Origin: Endozoicomonas sp. NE40 | Lineage (GTDB): Bacteria > Pseudomonadota > Gammaproteobacteria > Pseudomonadales > Endozoicomonadaceae | Length of the DNA: 64,000 nucleotides | NCBI RefSeq assembly: GCF_040549045.1 | Contig: NZ_JBEWTB010000002.1 | Coordinates: 2,201,501-2,265,500 of the forward strand | Direction: 5' to 3' | Shown here: positions 54,111 to 63,536 of the stretch, one piece after another | Numbering within the stretch: the stretch's first letter is position 1 | How the letters are laid out: each line of letters opens with the position of its first letter | The notes under the pieces: model-generated | The model's database searches: none | Told to the model about the DNA's origin: nothing | The model's input: the letters and a program-made list of their open reading frames with translations, nothing else | Translations under genes and position numbers: made by a program

Positions 54111-54599
54111 TTAGTCAGGAATGGGCAGGTTCAGAGTTTCCTTCAACTCTTCCATCACGATGTAACTCTTCGACTCTCTTACACCGGGCAGCTTTAACAG
54201 GATGTCGCCCAGCAGTTCCCTGTAGGAGGCCATTTCAGAAATCCGGGCTTTAACCAGATAATCAAAGTGGCCCGATACCAGATGACACTCCAGAACATTA
54301 GGCAGGTTAGTAACCGCCTTGCGGAAATCATCGAAGATATCGGCGGATTTGGTGTACAAACTGATTTCGACAAACACCAGCAGACCGGCTTGCAGGAATT
54401 GTGGATTTAAACGGGCACTGTAGCCCTGAATAATCCCTTCACGTTCCAGTCTCTTAACCCGTTCCATGCAGGGCGTTGTGCTCAGGCCTACACGGTCAGC
54501 AAGGTCTACATAGGAGATACGACCATTTTCCTGCAGGGTGCGCAGAATATTACGATCAATCCTGTCTAGTTGGCGAACGACTTCTTTGCGGCTTCTCAT
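54111..54599 (-). CDS. lrp: Leucine-responsive regulatory protein Lrp
   Basis: A 162-residue Lrp. The start at 54599 gives the length of E. coli Lrp; a longer frame opens at 54692. The winged helix has LDRIDRNILRTLQENGRISYVDLADRVGLSTTPC, and the AsnC ligand domain has ECHLVSGHFDYLVKAR and LLKLPGVRESKSYIVMEELK. It responds to leucine and governs amino acid metabolism; the branched-chain degradation operon lies about 2 kb away. Confidence 0.92.
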   Translation of the reverse strand: MRSRKEVVRQLDRIDRNILRTLQENGRISYVDLADRVGLSTTPCMERVKRLEREGIIQGYSARLNPQFLQAGLLVFVEISLYTKSADIFDDFRKAVTNLPNVLECHLVSGHFDYLVKARISEMASYRELLGDILLKLPGVRESKSYIVMEELKETLNLPIPD

Positions 54600-54874
54600 G
54601 GTTTCAGCTGTTGTTTGACGAACTGTCATTGTATAGCCGTTGGGAAAGATCCCTTCAGCTACGCCATTCAGGAAAATGCCGCAATTTCGCATAAGTATGC
54701 ATCAGCGAACATTCCGAGGGTGCGTGAGAGTATGGCACAGACAGAAAATCTTCAAGTACTTAAATAGGCCAGCTATGTAAATTTTCCGTTTGCCTGTAAA
54801 AAATAAGCAAGATAGCCCTGTGAATGTGAGTACTCACAGTATGATGCTCGTAGTCGATTCTTCACCATCAAACG

Positions 54875-55984
54875 TCAGGCTCCGACGGCTATAGACGACT
54901 GGACGTATTCAACCGGAACCCGGTTAAGATTGCAGTACAGCTGATAAGGTATGGTGCTGGCATAGCGTGCTATTTCTGCTGCCGGGAGATCCTTACCCCA
55001 TAATACAACGTTGTCACCCGGCCGGGCTTCCTGTGCATCAGTCAGATCGATGGTCAGCATATCCATGGAAACCCGACCAATCACAGGCACTCGTTTACCG
55101 TTCACAAGAACGGGTGTGCCGTTCCGGGCGTGGCGCGGGTAACCGTCGGCGTAGCCAATCGCCACCACCCCCTGTCGGGTCGGGCGCTGACTGGTCCATG
55201 TGCTGCCATAACCAACCGGGCTGCCAGCAGGAATGTTCTTAATGCTTATTATGGCTGAGTGCAGCGCCATAACCGGTTGCAGCTGTTGCTCAATCGGATG
55301 AGCCGTTTCAAAGGGAGAAGCGCCGTACAATAATAACCCGGGGCGATTCCATTCAGCACGGGCCTGGGGGTAGTCCACCAGACCGGCTGAATTAGCAATA
55401 CTCCGCTCGCCCGGCAGTCCAAGCGTATGTTGTTCAAAGACTTCCAGCTGGTGTCGTGTATAACCATTATCCGGCTCATCCGCACAGGCAAGGTGAGTCA
55501 TCATTACAATGTCGCTGACCCAGGGCAGTGCGTCCAGACGCATCCAGGCGGCTCGAAACTCTTGTGGTAACAGACCGGCGCGATGCATGCCCGAGTCCAT
55601 TTTCAGCCAGACACGCACAGGCTCTGATTGTGGGTTCTGCTCCAGCATGGTCAGCTGTTCGGGGTTTTGCACGACGATGTCCAGCTTATGACGGCTGATC
55701 TCGTTCAGCTCACTGGTTTCAAAAAAGCCTTCCAGCAGGAGAATCGGTTGCCGGATACCGGTACTGCGCAACTCCAGAGCTTCTTCAATACAGGCCACCG
55801 CAAACCCGTCAGCCTGACCTGACAGTGCTTTGGCACAGGCGACCGCACCATGCCCATAAGCATCGGCTTTCACCACTGCCAGAACTTTGCCATTCGCTCG
55901 TTCCCGGTTGGCTAACGCTTTGGCAAGCTGGTAGTTGTGTTGCAGGGCATCAAGATTAATGACCGCCTTAGCTGGACGACTCAT
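54875..55984 (-). CDS. alr: Alanine racemase
   Basis: A 369-residue racemase. The PLP lysine is Lys39 in VVKADAYGHGAVACAKAL, and the second catalytic residue lies in VGYGSTWTSQRPTRQGVVAIGYADGYPRH. The C-terminal domain has GRVSMDMLTIDLTD. It makes D-alanine for peptidoglycan. Confidence 0.95.
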   Translation of the reverse strand: MSRPAKAVINLDALQHNYQLAKALANRERANGKVLAVVKADAYGHGAVACAKALSGQADGFAVACIEEALELRSTGIRQPILLLEGFFETSELNEISRHKLDIVVQNPEQLTMLEQNPQSEPVRVWLKMDSGMHRAGLLPQEFRAAWMRLDALPWVSDIVMMTHLACADEPDNGYTRHQLEVFEQHTLGLPGERSIANSAGLVDYPQARAEWNRPGLLLYGASPFETAHPIEQQLQPVMALHSAIISIKNIPAGSPVGYGSTWTSQRPTRQGVVAIGYADGYPRHARNGTPVLVNGKRVPVIGRVSMDMLTIDLTDAQEARPGDNVVLWGKDLPAAEIARYASTIPYQLYCNLNRVPVEYVQSSIAVGA

Positions 55985-56126
55985 GGTTGCAGTGTTTCCC
56001 CCAAAAGAATCAGCCGCAATGCTAACAATTTATAATTTTTAGCTCTTTATGTGATTATCGAAATTCACTAAGTGAATAAATAATACCAATAACGGTGGCT
56101 TATCTACACAGCAAAAGCCGTTCGGG

Positions 56127-56669
56127 TTACTTATTGATTCTGGTAATCTTGGTTCCTTCCAGAGTCAGGTTGTACATCAAACCCTTGTTGTCACTGATAA
56201 AGCCGATAATAGGCGCCTGAATGGTATTGGTTGCGATCGTTTCACCCACACCAAACTCGGCAATAGCAATGCTGCCATCAACGCCTGCTTCCCAGCCTTT
56301 GCTGTTGCGGAATTTCTCCAGAGCTTCATCGGTCATAAACATAATGACCTGGGAACGCAATTGAGCACCCAGCTGAAAACCAATAGAGGCCGATGCGGTG
56401 TTGTAATAGTCGACCACGCTCTGATTGATCAGCAGCGCACCTTCACCGTACTCACCTCCCAGAAACAAGCCACCCTTAATAATTTTAGGGAAAACCAGAA
56501 TGCCCCTGGCCTCTTTGCCAAGCGCCCTGGCTGCAGAGCTTTTGTCGTAAAGGCTCGACAATGTTTCCTTAACGGTAGCGTTCAGTTCGGTCTTTGATGA
56601 AGCGACGGCGGGCAGAGTCAAAACAGAGACGACCATGAACAGAAATAGATGTCTCAACTGGCGCAACAT
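56127..56669 (-). CDS. SYLF (YSC84) domain lipid-binding protein, exported
   Basis: A 180-residue protein with signal peptide (LFLFMVVSVLTLPAVASS, residues about 8-25). The SYLF/YSC84 region is RALGKEARGILVFPKIIKGG, LGGEYGEGALLINQ, YYNTASASIGFQLGAQLRSQVIMFMTDEAL. Family members bind phosphoinositide-type lipids. Its bacterial role is unknown; it probably sits in the periplasm. Confidence 0.88.
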   Translation of the reverse strand: MLRQLRHLFLFMVVSVLTLPAVASSKTELNATVKETLSSLYDKSSAARALGKEARGILVFPKIIKGGLFLGGEYGEGALLINQSVVDYYNTASASIGFQLGAQLRSQVIMFMTDEALEKFRNSKGWEAGVDGSIAIAEFGVGETIATNTIQAPIIGFISDNKGLMYNLTLEGTKITRINK

Positions 56670-56778
56670 AATGTTTCCCCATAGTTAATGCTGCCGTAAT
56701 AGTACCAGTGCGGGGTCGTGTTTCGATGTCTGCTTTACACAACTTTTTCAGGTTTAAGCGTTATTTTCTCGCTCTGAT

Positions 56779-57231
56779 TTAAAGGGGAAGTGCTGTTGTG
56801 TATTTCATCTGCTCCATGGCAAAGCTGGACGTCACATCACACAGGCCGTCGACACTGTTAACCAGTTTTTTATAGAAGCGATCAAAAGACTGAATATCTT
56901 TGGTCACCACTCTCAGCAGATAATCATACTCGCCGCTCATCCTGTAGCATTCTGCCACTTCCGGGAAACTATTGACGGTGTTTGAAAAAATTTTCAGCCA
57001 GTCAGACGAATGTTGTTGTGTTTTTATATGGACAAATACGGAAACCCCCAGGCCTACTTTCTCGGCATTAATCAGGGCCACCCGTTTACTGATGTACCCC
57101 TGCCCTTCCAGACGTTTAATTCGGTTCCAGCAGGGAGTAGGCGACAGGCAGACCCTTTCTGCAACTTCGGCCAGGGAAAGGGTGCTGTCTTCCTGCAGTT
57201 CAAGCAGAATTTTTCGGTCGATAGAGTCCAT
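56779..57231 (-). CDS. Lrp/AsnC-family transcription regulator
   Basis: A 150-residue regulator with a winged helix (IDRKILLELQEDSTLSLAEVAERVCLSPTPCWNRIKRLE) and an AsnC ligand domain (ECYRMSGEYDYLLRVVTKDIQSFDRFYKKL). It resembles DecR/YbaO rather than Lrp. It is single, on the minus strand. Ligand unknown. Confidence 0.87.
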   Translation of the reverse strand: MDSIDRKILLELQEDSTLSLAEVAERVCLSPTPCWNRIKRLEGQGYISKRVALINAEKVGLGVSVFVHIKTQQHSSDWLKIFSNTVNSFPEVAECYRMSGEYDYLLRVVTKDIQSFDRFYKKLVNSVDGLCDVTSSFAMEQMKYTTALPL

Positions 57232-57308
57232 TGCGGGGGCAATTACAAGCTGAGGAGATTGGCGGGAATAGTGTCATACTCCCGGGAGCTTGGCAAAATC
57301 AGGCTCTT

Positions 57309-57914
57309 TTACCACTTATAGGCAAATGTTACAGAATGGAAATCAATGGATTCATTCAGCTTTGCCAGCCCCGCATTGGAATAATGCAGCCAACTGTAAC
57401 TCACGGCATATTGCTGATGACTTCCAAAGGCAAAGCCAGCGCCTAAGCGCGTTTCAAACAGCCAGTGGCTACCCAGATTGATGGGGGATTTCTTCTTCTT
57501 TTCCAGATCTTTTTCAGAAAACCAGGCACCTCCAATGCCAGCGTCAACAAAGGGAACTGTGTTTCCAAATAAAGGATGGGCAGAAGAAAAACGGAAGACA
57601 GGGGAAAAGCTGATGACACTGGCTTTATCTTTACCATCCGGACTGGGATTATCAGAAGCATCCAGGCGACTCTGCAAAGAGCTGCCTGCCAGCTCGAAGT
57701 AACTGGACGCTACAATGCTGTCCGAACGGTACAGCTCTTTGTTCCAGTCCCACTGAATTCCAATACGGTAATGGTTATAACTCGCCTTTCTGCCACTGAC
57801 GACAGGAAGGTATTGGCCATAGGCAGCTGATACCCCGTCGGGTCTAAGATCCAGGGCAAAGGCAGGCACAGACATCAATGAGGTAATGCCTGCATAGATG
57901 AGTCCTTTTTTCAC
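57309..57914 (-). CDS. pagL: Lipid A 3-O-deacylase (PagL-like)
   Basis: A 201-residue outer membrane beta-barrel. The GTG at 57914 is preferred because AGGAGG lies six bases before it; the frame opens at 57947. A signal peptide (KKGLIYAGITSLMSVPAFA) is followed by alternating strands. The PagL catalytic motif is SWLHYSNAGL, with the His and Ser pair. It removes the 3-O acyl chain of lipid A and would change surface endotoxin. Confidence 0.85.
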   Translation of the reverse strand: MKKGLIYAGITSLMSVPAFALDLRPDGVSAAYGQYLPVVSGRKASYNHYRIGIQWDWNKELYRSDSIVASSYFELAGSSLQSRLDASDNPSPDGKDKASVISFSPVFRFSSAHPLFGNTVPFVDAGIGGAWFSEKDLEKKKKSPINLGSHWLFETRLGAGFAFGSHQQYAVSYSWLHYSNAGLAKLNESIDFHSVTFAYKW

Positions 57915-58052
57915 TGATTCCTCCTGCGGGTGCGTGGGTATGCACACAGCACTTACCGTTATATCGGAAGAATCAGAGAGATGATGAGTCGATCTTTAAC
58001 TCATCACGTTCAGGATGGAGAAGGGAGGGTTGAAGAGTAGAGTTGCCGCTGT

Positions 58053-59339
58053 TCAGGCGGCATTCAATGGAAGATCACAGACTCCGGTATGGCAGGATTT
58101 ATGGGAAGGCAGGCTATGAATCGTCGACGGAGCAACGGTTTGCCCTGCCATCTTTTCAAAAAACGCCAGGACATTGCTGCAGCTGATATCGAAGTACTTG
58201 AAAAAACTACCGTTGACCTGAGTTTGCTCAAATAACAGGGAGTGGAACTTTGCAAAAAGCGACCGGTCAACCGGCTGAGGCGCTCTCCAGAAAGAGGCCA
58301 GACTTCCCTGATGGGTCAGTCTCTGAATATCATACATAGCTCTGCCTGTTACTTTAACAGGCACGCCATGCAACATGGCGGAAACACCGACAGTACTGTT
58401 CACAGTGACAACCCCTGCTGTATGACGATACAGTTCAGGAAGCGAAACATCATGACAATAAATCACCCGATCCTGTAAGCCCGTGTGTCTGACTTTCTCG
58501 CGAATAAACCTGCCGTAGTGTGTATAGCCCCGATCCATAGGATGATGTTTAAAACACAGTACCTGATCAGGTTTTGCATAGCTTTTGAAAGATTCAATAG
58601 TTTCAGAAATAAACGACTCAACAGAACTGAAGTTAGAGTGATAAGTCTTCTGAGAATCGTCGTGTACCTGTAAAGGCACCAGAAAAAACCGCTGACTATA
58701 AGTTTTTGTCAACTGTCTTTTAATAAGGTAATCAGAAGGCCTTACCAACCATTTGCGAGCAAATCCCCGTAGCCAGCAGTACCCTTCCTTGACAGGGTTC
58801 GAAGCCCGATGGTGAATATAATGTGGAAACTGCCTGCGGCTGAGCTGTGCAGCCCAGTAATACAACGATGCATAAACCGTCCTGCGCAGCATGGTATTAC
58901 CAATCTTTACAGGCGTTTTAACGGATTTTACGGTGGTTTGCTGCAACCGCTGCGGAGACAGGTCCAGCCGACTTAGTGCATTAACACCGTGGGGCTCAAG
59001 CGTGATGGTGTTGGGTCGCAAATACCCCTCCTCAAACACCATAAAAGCAACACCCAACTGATCACAAACCGGTTTTGCCGTTCGATGATAATAACGACAA
59101 TCTCCCAGCAGAAAGACAGCGTCTATCGAGTGCTCCAGCAGGTATTCCTGTAAAAAAGCCGGCCAGTCGTTTGGCTTTCCCTGATAGTCTACAACGCTGT
59201 CTGCACCGGCATAAAAGCGGTCACCACCGTTAAAATTAATTTTATGCGTGTAATAACCCGCACGTGTAAAAGCCCCGGCCAATTCCCGAAAGAAAGGCCC
59301 TAACGGCCCTTGTAAAAATAATACAGACGACTTTTGCAC
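58053..59339 (-). CDS. kpsS: Capsule polysaccharide Kdo-transferase KpsS-like
   Basis: A 428-residue protein of the KpsS/LipB family: LFLQGPLGPFFRELAGAFTRAGY at the start, FLLGDCRYYHRTAKPVCDQLGVAFMVFEEGYLRPNTITLEPHGVNA and a C-terminal FKHHPMDRGYTHYG with a TVNSTVGVSAMLHG motif. It adds a beta-Kdo to the phosphatidylglycerol primer of group 2 capsules. It is downstream of kpsC on the minus strand, with 115 bases between. Confidence 0.92.
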   Translation of the reverse strand: MQKSSVLFLQGPLGPFFRELAGAFTRAGYYTHKINFNGGDRFYAGADSVVDYQGKPNDWPAFLQEYLLEHSIDAVFLLGDCRYYHRTAKPVCDQLGVAFMVFEEGYLRPNTITLEPHGVNALSRLDLSPQRLQQTTVKSVKTPVKIGNTMLRRTVYASLYYWAAQLSRRQFPHYIHHRASNPVKEGYCWLRGFARKWLVRPSDYLIKRQLTKTYSQRFFLVPLQVHDDSQKTYHSNFSSVESFISETIESFKSYAKPDQVLCFKHHPMDRGYTHYGRFIREKVRHTGLQDRVIYCHDVSLPELYRHTAGVVTVNSTVGVSAMLHGVPVKVTGRAMYDIQRLTHQGSLASFWRAPQPVDRSLFAKFHSLLFEQTQVNGSFFKYFDISCSNVLAFFEKMAGQTVAPSTIHSLPSHKSCHTGVCDLPLNAA

Positions 59340-59454
59340 GTTGAACCGACCCGAAAAATCTGTCTTAAGACAGATAAAGAATTATATTGTTGTATAAATA
59401 AACGACCATTTTGTCAGAATAATAATTCAGTCCGGATGGTGGACTTACGAAGTA

Positions 59455-61536
59455 TCACCCCGTAAAAACCTCTATCAGATAGCCTGCCTTGCGCTTTGTT
59501 CTTGCCAGCCAGCTGTATAATTTACCGGACTTGGTCTGATGAACGGCGGCTTCCTGTTTTAGGGCTCGAACCATACGCTCTACTGTCGTAAAACGCCGGG
59601 TTCCCCAATGCACGTAACACGGGTAATAACAGTGAACAAAGTACGTTAATTCTGCTAATGATCTTTTTGCTGTTCTGCGGGCAATGTCCAGGTGGTCAAT
59701 GGTCAGCCCCCACCCGGAATAAAATGGAGCCCCCCAGCAGTGGACTCTTTTGCCTCTGATCAGTGCTTCAAACCCTGCCAGTGATGTCATCACATGCAAC
59801 TCGTCACACTGATCAATACAATCCAGAATATCGCTGTCTGACACAACGCTGTCTGCCCACTGCAAAGCCCGGGGCTCAGGTATGTGTCCTTCTCTTCCCG
59901 CCAGCAACACATCCGGATGCGGTTTATAAACGATATAAGCATTGGGCTCTGAAGCCCTGACAGCCTTCAATAAATCAAGATTGCTGTGTATTGCCGGGCT
60001 GCCCCATTTTAAAGACGCATCATTATTCACCTGCCCGGTGACAAGAATTTTCTTCTGTTGAGGCGTTGCGTCAGCAAACACCTGATGCCCGGAGCCCGGC
60101 AGGTTATATTTACTTACCCGCTGCTGAACCAGTGTTTTAACCAGCTGACTGCCCCGTTCTATCTGCCTGTCAGACAGTTTTATAGTATTAATCGCGATTT
60201 CCAGATCAGAAGGGCGTGTACAGTCAAAATACATTCCCTGTTTATCGATGATCAGTGATCCGGGTCTGCGCAATTCGGCCCCAAGACCATTGCTGCGAAT
60301 AAAGGCATCTTCCGCACGCCACAGGGCGATGCCTTCAGGTGCTTTAAATTCATACTGCTTTGCTCCCCATAAAAGAATGCCATCACCATCAATTGCTGTT
60401 TCAAGTGCCTTTTCAGTGGATCTGACAAACTGAATACGCCCGGCGCGACCACCAATAAAACAATGAAGAAATGCCCGCTTCCACAAACTGAAATCAACGG
60501 CATAAAGCGTGCTGACCTCTTGTGTCTGGTACTGCCGCTGCAAAGCAACTAAGTCAACAATATCTTCCAGCTCGCACCGTTCAACGCTTTCCGGGTCAAT
60601 ATAACGAGTGTATTTAAGACAGGCAGCGGCAAACAGACTTTCAACAGTATGTTTTACTGTACGACGGGGACAGCCAATCCGGTCATCCGTTAAAGACCAG
60701 CCACTGTAAAAAGGGACTCCAAAGCAAACCACTTCCTTGCCATACCAGAGAGCTTCAAACCCCAGTTGCGAAGTTACAACATAGACTTTGCTGAAGTGGG
60801 GAAAGAGAGACTGGGCATTAATCTTATCTGACAGTACTTTCAGGCGATCACTATCAAATCCTTTAATCTTCTGACCGCAAGGCTCCAGTTTAAAATAACC
60901 TTTCTTTTTTCCTAAAACGACATCAGGGTGAACTTTTACCCAGACTTCTGAATCAGGGTTTTCTGAAAGAGCTGCTTCCAGCATAGCCTTAAAGCTGGAA
61001 TCATCAGCCATACCATATTTTACAGAACAGTCGCCGTATGTCTGGTCAACAACCAGCACTCGCTGTTGTGCAGCCCTTTGTGCTTTCCAGTCGGATACCG
61101 GTTCATGGTTGTATTTGGTGATCTGATGCTTTCGGATACTCTCAAGCAGGTTAGCCGAACGGGCCTTCAACTCTTCTGTTAACCATTCTTCAGGATGATT
61201 CAGCAGGTGTTCAATATCTGAAGACTGAGTGGCATCGTAATAAATGCCAGATTTGTCGACGATCAGGGAGAAGCGGCGATCACCCAGGGCTGGGTGGCCG
61301 AGGTAGGAGATGAAGCCGTCTTCCAGGCTCCAGTAGGGAAGGTTGTTCTTTTGGCTATAAGCCTTGGCTTTTGTTGTGTTGTTTTTCCTTCCCCAGCCAA
61401 GAACAGTAACGCCAGAACCTCCATGCTTTTTGGTTAACTGCTGGAAAAGATTAACGTAGGAAACGGGCTTTCCGATGAGGGGTTCAAGCTCTCTGGCTCC
61501 CGAAATGCCTTTGGAAAAAGTAATGAACTGAGACAA
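59455..61536 (-). CDS. kpsC: Capsule polysaccharide Kdo-transferase KpsC
   Basis: A 693-residue protein with two related glycosyltransferase units. The N-terminal (about 1-330) has LPYWSLEDGFISYLG and VVTSQLGFEALWYGKEVVCFG. The C-terminal (about 345-693) has GIALWRAEDAFIRSNGLG and HVMTSLAGFEALIRGKRVHCWG. KpsC builds the poly-Kdo linker of group 2 capsules with KpsS. No other kps genes are nearby. Confidence 0.93.
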   Translation of the reverse strand: MSQFITFSKGISGARELEPLIGKPVSYVNLFQQLTKKHGGSGVTVLGWGRKNNTTKAKAYSQKNNLPYWSLEDGFISYLGHPALGDRRFSLIVDKSGIYYDATQSSDIEHLLNHPEEWLTEELKARSANLLESIRKHQITKYNHEPVSDWKAQRAAQQRVLVVDQTYGDCSVKYGMADDSSFKAMLEAALSENPDSEVWVKVHPDVVLGKKKGYFKLEPCGQKIKGFDSDRLKVLSDKINAQSLFPHFSKVYVVTSQLGFEALWYGKEVVCFGVPFYSGWSLTDDRIGCPRRTVKHTVESLFAAACLKYTRYIDPESVERCELEDIVDLVALQRQYQTQEVSTLYAVDFSLWKRAFLHCFIGGRAGRIQFVRSTEKALETAIDGDGILLWGAKQYEFKAPEGIALWRAEDAFIRSNGLGAELRRPGSLIIDKQGMYFDCTRPSDLEIAINTIKLSDRQIERGSQLVKTLVQQRVSKYNLPGSGHQVFADATPQQKKILVTGQVNNDASLKWGSPAIHSNLDLLKAVRASEPNAYIVYKPHPDVLLAGREGHIPEPRALQWADSVVSDSDILDCIDQCDELHVMTSLAGFEALIRGKRVHCWGAPFYSGWGLTIDHLDIARRTAKRSLAELTYFVHCYYPCYVHWGTRRFTTVERMVRALKQEAAVHQTKSGKLYSWLARTKRKAGYLIEVFTG

Positions 61537-61589
61537 TGAGTAGATTCTTTACGATGAGAAATAACGATCAGTCTGAGTCGTGCCTGTAT

Positions 61590-62831
61590 TTAAGTATACC
61601 GGTCACTCTTACGCTTTTTGTGCCGTTTGACATCAAATCTTACATTCACGTTCGACGTCGAAACCGCTCGGGTTATGGCACGCTGCAATGCCGTTTTCAG
61701 CTCAGGAAAGACTGACCACTGGTCAAACTGGTTAATGAAATCACTGGCAATATCCGCAAGCTCTTCAAGTCTCGTTGCGGCACTTTCTACACCAATGCTT
61801 TTGCCATAACGCACCAGCCTGTCACGGTTAGGAAACTCCCGGCTTTTATCCATCTTCAAGGCAAGGTCATGGGACTCTGTTTCATAAACTGTAGTATTCA
61901 CCACATCGTATAGTGGCGATAGCCTCAAGCCCTGAACAGGACTAATGTTGTCGTACAATAATGAAAAATTTTTCAAATGCGCGTCACCATTACCTAACAG
62001 ACAACTAATGGCAACGTAATCAAAAATATCGTGTACTTGCTGAATATCTTTCGTGTAAAGCTGTACAACTTTGGCAACGTGCTCGTAGGAACCCAGATAC
62101 TTATCATCTCCGGATTTTTTCATCAGTACAGCAAAATCTTCCATGCCAAGAGCATGACCATTTTGCCGGTCAAACCGCTTCATAATAAACAGTTCACGAT
62201 TGCCGGAAATCCAGAACTCAGGAACGCTGATACCACAGGTTTTGGCAATACTCATGCACACAAACTCATTGAATGCCAGATGTTCGTAATCGTCTCCGCC
62301 AGATTTAACGATCAGTTCCGGCTCAACAAGTGTGCCTTTTTCACTATTTTTTTTCGTATTGACCAACAGCTTGGGTTGAACACCCGATATAGCTGAAGTG
62401 TTTAATAAATATTTGTCCAACAGGTACTCAAAAGCGCTTTCCCGGCTGTTCCAGTTTACGAGAGACTCAAGGCTGTCATAATCTTTCGTCTCAACTGTCA
62501 GGTCGCTTTTATAAGACAACCGACCAATGCCCCGGTGCTGTTGAAGCGCAAGAAACAGCATATCGTTTACTTTCACATACCGGCGCAGCTTTTCGGTTAA
62601 CCTTTCCCGAACATAACCTTCAGGTATATTCATCTGAAACACTGGATGCAACGCCCCGCTGTTATACGATGCAACCTGTGCAGGCATGGTCAGGGAAATA
62701 TCTTCACCAGAGTTATCCTGGTAAGAAAAAGCATAGGAGCCTCGCTCAAAGCTCAATACCCCGGCTTGCCCACCGGGAGTACAGACATAAACAGGATTTA
62801 TTTTTTCCGGCCAGCGATGCAATGTGTTCAT
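61590..62831 (-). CDS. hipA: HipA-type serine/threonine kinase toxin
   Basis: A 413-residue HipA. The HipA N-terminal domain is residues about 1-110; SGVQPKLLVN marks the ATP loop. Catalytic Asp lies in LGNGDAHLKNFSLLYD and the metal-binding PLYDVV follows. HipA phosphorylates glutamyl-tRNA synthetase or another target and is blocked by HipB. It overlaps hipB by four bases. Confidence 0.93.
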   Translation of the reverse strand: MNTLHRWPEKINPVYVCTPGGQAGVLSFERGSYAFSYQDNSGEDISLTMPAQVASYNSGALHPVFQMNIPEGYVRERLTEKLRRYVKVNDMLFLALQQHRGIGRLSYKSDLTVETKDYDSLESLVNWNSRESAFEYLLDKYLLNTSAISGVQPKLLVNTKKNSEKGTLVEPELIVKSGGDDYEHLAFNEFVCMSIAKTCGISVPEFWISGNRELFIMKRFDRQNGHALGMEDFAVLMKKSGDDKYLGSYEHVAKVVQLYTKDIQQVHDIFDYVAISCLLGNGDAHLKNFSLLYDNISPVQGLRLSPLYDVVNTTVYETESHDLALKMDKSREFPNRDRLVRYGKSIGVESAATRLEELADIASDFINQFDQWSVFPELKTALQRAITRAVSTSNVNVRFDVKRHKKRKSDRYT

Positions 62832-63070
62832 TCGTCATCACCAAACAGTTCATCCAGTTCATACCATGTAGGTCGTCGTGCTTCTTTTACTGACAGCTCC
62901 AACCCTAATAAACCCAAACAATTAACCAGAGCCCACAATGCCCCCCGGTAACGGTCATTCTCGATGGCTGACACTACGCTGCGGGTGGTTCCGGCTCGTT
63001 TTGCCAGCTGTGTCTGGTTCCAGCCTTTGGCTTTTCGCCGTGTTTTAAAGGTTTGTCCTATGCTTTCCAT
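62828..63070 (-). CDS. hipB: HipB-type antitoxin (XRE regulator)
   Basis: An 80-residue XRE protein: TFKTRRKAKGWNQTQLAKRAGTTRSVVSAIENDRYRG is the helix-turn-helix. The tail has TWYELDELFGDDE. It binds and neutralises HipA and represses the operon, probably through inverted repeats at 63084-63141. It overlaps hipA by ATGA. Confidence 0.9.
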   Translation of the reverse strand: MESIGQTFKTRRKAKGWNQTQLAKRAGTTRSVVSAIENDRYRGALWALVNCLGLLGLELSVKEARRPTWYELDELFGDDE

Positions 63071-63339
63071 AATCTGGTAATTTTGAACTTATATAAATTC
63101 AAAATAGTATAAAAAACACTATTTGACTATATATAAGTTCATTTTAAAGCTTGCAAACACTTCAGACTGCTCGAACTAGCCGATCTGATCTATGGTGGTG
63201 TCGGTTGATCACCACCATAGATAACCCCCTCAAAAGCAGCCTTTTTACCAGCCTATTCAGAAGTCAGAAAGCGCCCTGCATTGTGTACTAAACTGTTTTT
63301 GTGTAAAGCTATGTGTAAGACACTCCGAGGAAGCTGATT
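63071..63339. promoter_or_regulatory. Divergent toxin-antitoxin promoter region with nested inverted repeats
   Basis: Between hipB and vapB lie three dyads. TGAACTTATATA (63084-63095) and TATATAAGTTCA (63130-63141) are a perfect 12-base pair; inside them AAATAGT (63102-63108) and ACTATTT (63118-63124) form a smaller one. Farther right CTATGGTGGTG (63190-63200) and CACCACCATAG (63210-63220) form an 11-base hairpin. The first two are likely HipB operators; the third may be a VapBC site or a terminator. Confidence 0.6.
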
Positions 63340-63531
63340 ATGCCCAGTAACCTTGCTATAGATGATGACCTGATTCTTCAGGTACAAAAACTGAGTGGCT
63401 CCAAAACAAAAAAAGCCGCAGTTAATGAAGCGCTGGCGGAGTACGTCCGACACCGGCAACAGTTAGAGCTTCTTGATGAGTTTGGGACTATCGATTACGA
63501 CACTCCAAAAGCAAAAGAAAAAAGGCGCTGA
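63340..63531 (+). CDS. vapB: VapB-type antitoxin
   Basis: A 63-residue antitoxin with a ribbon-helix-helix start (SNLAIDDDLILQVQKLSGSKTKKAAVNEALAEYV) and a C-terminal tail (FGTIDYDTPKAKEKRR) typical of VapB-type toxin binding. It precedes vapC by five bases. Confidence 0.88.
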   Translation: MPSNLAIDDDLILQVQKLSGSKTKKAAVNEALAEYVRHRQQLELLDEFGTIDYDTPKAKEKRR

Positions 63532-63536
63532 TCATT

